Made by a program: the position numbers and the translations under genes. The notes under the pieces were generated by a model. The model made no database searches, was not told where the DNA came from, and saw nothing but the letters and a program-made list of their open reading frames with translations. 64,000 nucleotides of DNA from the NCBI RefSeq assembly GCF_964355755.1, contig NC_092672.1:19030501-19094500 (forward strand), in the 5' to 3' direction. Source of the stretch: Antedon mediterranea. Lineage: Eukaryota; Echinodermata; Crinoidea; Comatulida; Antedonidae. This document shows positions 57,638 to 64,000 of the stretch, piece after piece. How positions within the stretch are numbered: position 1 is the first letter of the stretch; every line of letters starts with the position of its first letter.

Positions 57638-60260
57638 CTGGAAAAAAATTTAAAGCATGATTAGATTATAGACAGTGATTCAACCTAATATTGGTAAAAA
57701 GATAAATATTTGGGCACATACGGCATTTCATATTTCTATCTGCCTAAAAAATAGAAAACAACTAGAGACTTATAAGGGAAAGTCTAGTAAAACTTGTATA
57801 GTACACCTTTTCCAAAGTAAAACTTATCAGCATACTATATCCAACAGCAAAAAAATCATCAATTGAGACGAGAAACACTAGCTACACTGTTATTAAAGCC
57901 AAAAGAATCTTTTTGCCATATGATCAATTTCCACTCTCTGTCACTGTTTATTTGTTATTATTTTTCTCTCTATATTCATGTTAGTTAGTCTGAATACAAG
58001 AGGTAGGCTAGACAAAATTACAATGGTAAGATAATCAAATGCTAGAGAAAAACTTTAAAAAAACTGAATTTTAAAACAAAACATTGTCATGTATCTCATA
58101 CAGAAATGGTACAATTCGCATAGATGCGATTCAGTGAAAACAAATCCATCAAAGGAATGTAACCATTCCTTGGACGCACATAGTCAACCTAAGAAAACAC
58201 ATGAGGGTACATGTTCGAAAATTTACATTAAGTCATAAAGCATGTTTTTTTAAATTGGAACAAACTCCAGACACCAGCCATAAATGCATCATCAATCAAT
58301 GCCTTCATGCAAGAAGTGCACACATTTTTGGGTTACTAAGGACGAAGCCCCTTCCACACATTCCACAACACTAAGTTGGTAGGAGCGGAGTTTAACCATC
58401 ACTTGAGTCTGAAACATGCTATAATTTAGTCGAAAATAAATTTGTTCATTTTAAAAATTGCAAGTGCACAATTGAGTACATCTGGAAACAAAACACTCAA
58501 GTAGTTATGTATGCATTCAGTTGCCTATATTCATGCTTTACCAAATAAGACAGTGGAACCGTAATCACGTAGCCATAACATCGGCAGGGGTTCGAGGCTC
58601 ACTCACTCTATGGTTCTGGTGGTAGAACGAGTCTTCTCGGATAAGGACTATAAACCGTAGGTCCAGTGTACACAACTTGCTCGTGTGCACTTTAAAGAAC
58701 CTAGTACATCTTTCGAGACGAGTAGGGGGTTACCCCGGTGTATTAGTACATCACAGCCACTGATCACCAACTGGGCCCTCTGGGAGATCAGTCTTTGACT
58801 GAAGAGGTCACCCAGTATAAAGATAAAACAAATCAGCAATGAATTGATTTAAGAACCAAATATTTAGATTTTTACAGAATGAAATAAAACTTTATTGGAA
58901 TACTATACATCATGTGTATGGATTTATGATATGGAACTTAAGTAAATAATATAACAAATAAATACAACTTTTTATGTAAACTTCAAAACTCACTAACCTT
59001 CTAGAAAGTGAATCATTTCCAAAGTCTAAGGGACATAATCATGATTTATATTGTATGGATTTGTTGAAAACTCAGGCTAGCCAATGCTCATTACTTAAAG
59101 AAATATATCCAATACAAAGATGATATGCAGGCAAATGAATCAAAAGAAATGCGACTGTCAAAAAACATTATACATACATACTGTACTCTTCATTTTATTT
59201 ATAATTTAAAAACTTGCAGATAACTGAAATAAATACAAACATCAAATGATCAATTAAAATGAGATTTGTTAAGCGTTTAGGAAAGTAATCCGTGAATCTA
59301 AAATCTACCAAATCCAGAACAAAAACCCACAAAACTGCATTCTGCAGACTGACCGCCAATTCTGTCTAATTGTCATATATGGTGGGGATGGGTTTTTTCA
59401 CTTATGAAAAAAAAACAAGACAACTAAATAGCGTTCGTTGATTCTCTAAAGGCACATTTACACTAGGGCGATAATGGTCGACGATAAATACTGTAGATAT
59501 GCATGTACTTTTCATATATAAAACAAAAGAAAACTAACAAGTTTGCATCCAATAACTAGAGAATACTAATCTATATGCTTCCTTGAAAACGATATTTTCA
59601 CACATCCATATGTCATATGACGTCATGATTGATAAGAGCAAAAATATCGTGGCAATTATTAATCATGACGTCATTTGGTTGGGTTTTAAAAAATATTTTT
59701 TTATCTAAGAACAAAAACCTTTATAATTTCTTTTGTTTTATCACTCTATAGAATAATAAAAGACGTCTTCAACAGTTTATTGTAATTTATTTCTAATCCA
59801 AACAAAGTTATGCTTAATTAATTGTTTACAATCTGTGCATTTACAATACAAGATATTTTTTGAAGAAAGAAATCTAAAATTCTTCCTGATGCTAAACCAA
59901 GTAATAACAATAGATAAACTTTTTTTTAAATACACAAATATAGCAAGGTATTGTACAGGTCGAAGCATGGACAAACTAACTTATTTCTCCATGGTCAAAG
60001 CTACCCTTATACTGTAAATATACACTGATTTGTGAGTGGATTAATCTCCTAGTCTATTAGTACTACACCTTTGAGGGTGTAATGGCCAGATATATTGTTT
60101 GTATATTCATGATATTGATGATGTATTTTTTTTTGTATTTTAGACTTCAAATTTGTTGTTCTAGCTAATTCTTACATCTTTTATATATGTGAAAGTTTTA
60201 ATGTACATTTGCCTCAGTTATTCTGCAATGACATTTTAATTTGAAATTGCATTGAACTAC
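57638..60260. other. Upstream of the visible channel exons
   Basis: I searched the minus strand for the expected preceding exon (a Trp-Asn codon pair followed by a donor) and found none. Apart from a SINE-like repeat at 58555-58815, no gene or array is supported. Confidence 0.5.
58555..58815 (+). mobile_element. SINE-like repeat, copy B
   Basis: Contains a box B-like GGTTCGAGGCTCACTC, then TTCTCGGATAAGGACTATAA and GTAGGGGGTTACCCCGGTGT, shared in inverse with 32281-32545. It ends before ACCCAGTATAAAGATAAAAC. Confidence 0.75.
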
Positions 60261-60267
60261 TGTTACA

Positions 60268-60496
60268 AATAATGAATGTTTATGAGTTGGATGGTGAGAA
60301 CATTTCCCAAGTCAATTTTTCAACAAACGAAACATTCATTATTTGTTTCATAACAATATTATTTTATTCAATTTATCCATTGTAAATCATTGATTAATGC
60401 TAGGCCAGGAAGCTAGGTCATTAAAAAAGCACAATAAGTTGATTTCCGAACACGATCAGTCAACAATGTCGCATGGCAAAACTTCAGGTGTGTTAT
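60268..60496. mobile_element. Dispersed MITE, family ACAAATAATGAATG, copy 3 (split)
   Basis: Starts ACAAATAATGAATGTTTATG, contains AAACATTCATTATTTGT, and reaches CAGGTGTGTTAT, where another transposon has inserted. The remaining few bases resume at about 61563. Confidence 0.75.
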
Positions 60497-61562
60497 CAGG
60501 CCCGTAGCCAGGGGGGGTTTTTATGGTTCGGCCGAACCCCCCCCCCCCTTACAGCGAACCCCCCTTAACCAACTGCGAACCCCCATCCCCGACATGCCCA
60601 ATACCTTACCCTCATCTCCAAAAATCCACCAAATACGTGCCCCACAGTACAAAAAGTTGTTTGTAAATTGAAAAATTCGTAAACTTGTTCGTGAACCTCC
60701 TTCTTCTCTGTATGAGCGTCAACTAGTGATACGTGTCTGTAAATTTCTAAAAGCTGCAAATGAATTGCCGATTTTAACCTGAAAAATAAATGTTTGGTCC
60801 CTGCATGTAACATGATATTGACGCGTCTCATAGCGAGCTGGCGCACGAACGATTCGTACAAAGGACACCGCCAGACAACAACTGCGTACCTATAATTGTT
60901 TAGATCACTGGCAGTCAGGCAGCATGCATAAAGTATATAGCCTTCCGACGTACATCAGTATTTATGTGTGACTAATGAAGTATAATGTATCATAGAGGAT
61001 TATAGTGAATATTAATATTTTACACTATAATATCTATGGTATCAAGTACTGTAGTTCACATTATGGCATCCGATTATTTTTTTCTAGACCACCAGCCGAT
61101 ACGTATTAAAATGTATCAATATCACCTATTTACATATTTATATTCCTCAACAAATTGCTGTAAATAAATATTATAGATAGAGCTAGCAAATAGCATTTGC
61201 CTTCACCCAGTGTGCTTTTTTCGGGGCTGCTCCTAGATGTACGTTCGCATTGAACTTGAACGCAAAACAAAATACGGAGTAAATGATCAAACAATCGGCG
61301 GTTCCGCACAGAGCACGCGCATCTAACATACGGCAACAAATAGTTATCGTCATTTAAATTATCGACGTGTTTGAGGAGGAGGAAAACAATACGATCTTTT
61401 TGCTCATTGGTTATATAGCATGCTGAACGAGAGTGTCTTTTCCGGCCATCTAGGGGTGTCATTTAACAAAATTCGCTTCGCATCAGGCTGGGGGAGGGGG
61501 GGGGTTTGACCCAAATATTTAATGTCCGAACCCCCCCTTGACAGATCCTGGCTACGGCCCTG
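60497..61562. mobile_element. 1,066-bp TIR transposon CAGGCCCGTAGCCAGG
   Basis: The ends CAGGCCCGTAGCCAGG and CCTGGCTACGGCCCTG are inverted repeats, followed by G/C homopolymer-rich subterminal stretches. GTTAT flanks both sides (60492-60496 and 61563-61567). The interior has two minus-strand frames of about 98 and 110 codons that match no transposase I know. It is probably a non-autonomous hAT-like element, although 5 bp is short for a typical hAT duplication. Confidence 0.8.
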
Positions 61563-61764
61563 GTTATAATAACTACTATACTGTACATTTATACACAATT
61601 TTTTATTATGTATAATTCCTGAATAAATTAAAAAACAATTCAAACCTCTCACAACCTATAGACAAAGACATTTAAAGCTATAAACATTGTATTCTATTCC
61701 GAGCGATAGGCTATTAGATTAAGTTCAGTATTTTTGAAAGTCTTTATTTGAAAATCATAGATCT

Positions 61765-62041
61765 TACACAGCAATCTATTGTCAACTACAGTCTGTTATG
61801 GAAGTCATCATCAGATCTTCCACAGCAATCTATTGTCAACTACAGTCTGGTTATGGAAGTCATCATCAGATCTTCCACAGCAATCTATTGTCAACTACAG
61901 TCTGGTTATGGAAGTCATCATCAGATCTTCCACAGCAATCTATTGTCAACTACAGTCTGGTTATGGAAGTCATCATCAGATCTTCCACAGCAATCTATTG
62001 TCAACTACAGTCTGGTTATGGAAGTCATCATCAGATCTTCA
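61765..62041. repeat. 55-bp minisatellite, five copies
   Basis: Unit with CACAGCAATCTATTGTCAAC and GGTTATGGAAGTCATCATCA. Copies after the first are virtually identical. Three overlapping plus-strand frames are open only because the unit lacks stops. It lies 0.13 kb past the stop of the Link-domain gene. Confidence 0.95.
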
Positions 62042-62168
62042 TGGATGACTGGTTGATAGAATTAGTTGACAACACACAGTACTGTCTTGAAATCATTCAG
62101 GCCACATGCAGATATGTAAACTTTCTATATACTTTTATTGTATAGTTATTCTGGAATCCAGTGTTTGT

Positions 62169-63875
62169 TTAGAAATAACAAAAGCCACAGTAGCTTTCGT
62201 TAAGTGGTCGGACACCATATGAACTAATACCTACAAATGAACCACATTCTTGTCTAGAAACCGTAACAGGGTAAAGCACTTCTCCACTTTCAACCCACCC
62301 TAATCGACAAACATCAAGTCCAGATTCATAAGCAGCCTGAACTTGTGCTCTTGTGGCTAATTTACCTCCATGGCCAATGCATCTGTTTTGTGCCTCATAA
62401 TAATCAAGACTGCAAATAGAAAAGCTATTGACACACACAACACCATGAGCGGGAAAAGGGTATGGATTTGTAAGGATCTCGCCTTCAATAGGAATGTAAC
62501 ACATGCCAAAATATTCTTGTTCAGGGTCTTCCAATATTATTTGATTAGCAGTATTATAATGCCAGTATTCAGAGGGAATATTATGAGAAACAGCGTTTCC
62601 TGCCAGACCTCTAGAGAACCAAGCAAATGTGTTAACATCTACACCTTTTTTCCAAATTTCATAAACTTCAAAAGGAGTTGCCAGCCGACCACCAAATTGG
62701 TTTGTACAACACTCCTCAGATTCACTAGCGGTCAGTTTTTTTGATTCGTTTACGGTCACTCGAATTATTCGCTGGTCAGGTGAAATGTTATCAGCAATAT
62801 TCAAAGAGTGATTGTACTCCTTGTAACAATAGTATCCGCTGAGATACGACTTACAGGGAAAGACGTTAGCATGTAGATTTGGTATTTTCAATGTGCATTT
62901 GTCACCGGTCAATTCTGTGAATGCAATCTCACCACTTATAAGCCAGCCTTCAGTACAGTTGTCCAATTGAGCTTGAAATATTTCAAGATGTTGGTAGGAT
63001 GCTAGAGTACCCAAATTTTGTTTACATACCTCATAGGCATCTTCAAGTGTAACCAAGTTATTTGAATTGTGATACACATAATCTGAAATATGACAAGGAA
63101 TAAGTTTCAACAAACAATATACCAGTAATGTTATAGTAATAGTAGTATTAGAAACAGAAACTATGGGACTGAACTCTAAAAAATAAATCATTTTATTATT
63201 ATTACTTACGTTTCTTAAAATCTTGATTCAAGACCTGAAATAAAAACAAAACTAATACATTAAGCATGCATTTAAAACATTATTTTGTTTTAATTCATAA
63301 AAAGAAAAAAAAAAACAGTTAGAAATGTTCCTAATATTTTATTTAATAAGTTTTGAAATTTTATCCTAAAATGGTACACAACACATTTATTCAAATGATG
63401 TTGGCAAAATAATGCATAATATTTATGCACAAAGCAAACAGATAAAGATAAGATAAATCTTTATTGTCATTACCACAATAAGTTGAACATGAAATTGTCC
63501 TTGATGCCTATATACACACACAAAACAGAAAAACATGTTTGACATGACATTCTAACTACTATGTTACTTGTTGATCTATAATCTTACCTTTTCAAAGTAT
63601 CTATATACATCAACTTGTTTGAAATTGTCAACCTTGTTTTCATCTTTTTGTAGTGTGTTGATTTGACAAGTTAAATTGTCTTCTCTGTAGTTGACCGACA
63701 AACAGTAGATTTTTCTTGAACACTCCAATAAACACTGAACGCGGTTGATATTTTGTAATTCATACTTCCAGCCCAAAAGAGCATGGTTCGAAACAATACT
63801 ATACTGGGCAGAGTGTACTATTGGTGTAAGGCATAATATTAAGCAAATGCCTTTGCTTAATAAAAAGAAATCCAT
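62169..63875 (-). CDS. Secreted PAN/apple + three Link-domain protein
   Basis: Exons 63588-63875, 63210-63234 and 62169-63082 join with GT/AG introns into 408 aa. The first ATG after an in-frame TTG extension starts MDFFLLSKGICLILCLTPIV, a signal peptide. Residues ~24-96 look like a PAN/apple domain (CLLECSRKIYCLSVNY). Then come three Link (hyaluronan-binding) modules: ~107-192, ~210-300 and ~325-408. Module 3 is canonical (GGKLATRAQVQAAYESGLDV, then CRLGWVESG) and has all four core cysteines (339, 363, 384, 403 or 406). Module 1 also keeps its four. Module 2 keeps Cys 229/230 and 299 but lacks both middle cysteines, so one disulfide is lost. No membrane segment is seen after the signal. It probably binds glycosaminoglycan outside the cell; the ligand is inferred only from the family. 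Confidence 0.88.
63443..63512 (-). mobile_element. LINE/SINE 3' tail
   Basis: On the minus strand, AATGACAATAAAGATTTATC is followed by a TTATC microsatellite. This matches the 3' end style of truncated non-LTR elements. It lies in intron 1 of the Link-domain gene. Confidence 0.5.
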
Positions 63876-64000
63876 GATGAGCCAACTGTTGCGAAACAAA
63901 TACAAGTTAACCTGTAATGTTTTGTTGTGTGTGTTTGAGAGGCGGTAATTTGTAAATGATCAACTTGCATCAACTGCATTGTAGTTTTAATGAGAAAATA

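Noticed and set aside
58081-58192. Possible extra TPCN1 exon between TTAG and GTATGA
   Set aside because: Its translation does not resemble the expected channel segment before IIS3, and its phase does not lead into the 57637 exon.
60565-61462. Transposase coding frames in the 60.5-kb element
   Set aside because: The two short frames show no recognisable catalytic or zinc-finger motif and run into terminal homopolymers.
61748-62145. Protein-coding repeat gene
   Set aside because: Three overlapping frames are open solely because the 55-bp unit lacks stop codons.

Overview
The window looks like an AT-rich nuclear segment of a metazoan. It holds four intron-rich protein genes with GT/AG splice sites, set among dense tandem repeats and non-coding DNA transposons. 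The gene set (steroid-dehydrogenase family, GARP/EARP subunit VPS53, endolysosomal two-pore channel, Link-domain protein), the many AGGCCTAG tracts and the abundance of terminal-inverted-repeat elements suggest a marine invertebrate deuterostome, perhaps an echinoderm. That placement is inference.

Layout. 1-6.4 kb: intergenic DNA with a 1.9-kb foldback element carrying a 38-bp satellite, AGGCCTAG tracts, a hairpin and a small CCGAATCGTCC foldback. 6.4-8.3 kb (+): a complete three-exon 3-beta-hydroxysteroid dehydrogenase-like gene (363 aa). 9.5-10.5 kb: two tRNA-like SINE heads and a Harbinger-like MITE. 11.5-32.1 kb (-): a complete 19-exon VPS53 gene (835 aa), converging on the dehydrogenase gene. 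Its introns hold a 43-bp satellite split by a 1,042-bp foldback element, a 1.67-kb hAT-like element, a CGTATACG-rich inverted element, a 45-bp minisatellite, a duplicated splice donor, a retrotransposon remnant, and three possible plus-strand exons of an unknown nested gene.

33.4-45.7 kb: a compound foldback of about 12.3 kb, the most striking structure here. It has matching inverted ends, inward-facing arrays of a roughly 100-bp monomer (about 1.4 kb on the left, about 4.8 kb on the right), a series of 550-bp palindromes, and an inner foldback built from a GATGAAAATTGCGTC minisatellite. Its left end was hit by a MITE, which was itself hit by a truncated non-LTR retrotransposon.

48.1-57.6 kb (-): ten 3' exons of a TPCN1-like two-pore channel, from segment IIS3 to the stop codon. 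The 5' half is not visible. Introns hold a 1.5-kb array of a 19-bp unit, a full MITE with target duplication 18 bp from a splice donor, and a 289-bp higher-order repeat. 57.6-62.1 kb: intergenic repeats, including one transposon nested in another. 62.2-63.9 kb (-): a complete three-exon gene for a secreted protein with one PAN/apple domain and three Link domains.

The four genes show no evidence of acting as a unit. VPS53 and two-pore channels both work in the endolysosomal system, but their proximity here proves nothing. Gene models were assembled by eye from splice sites, reading phase and remembered family sequences. Repeat borders without a stated target-site duplication are approximate.
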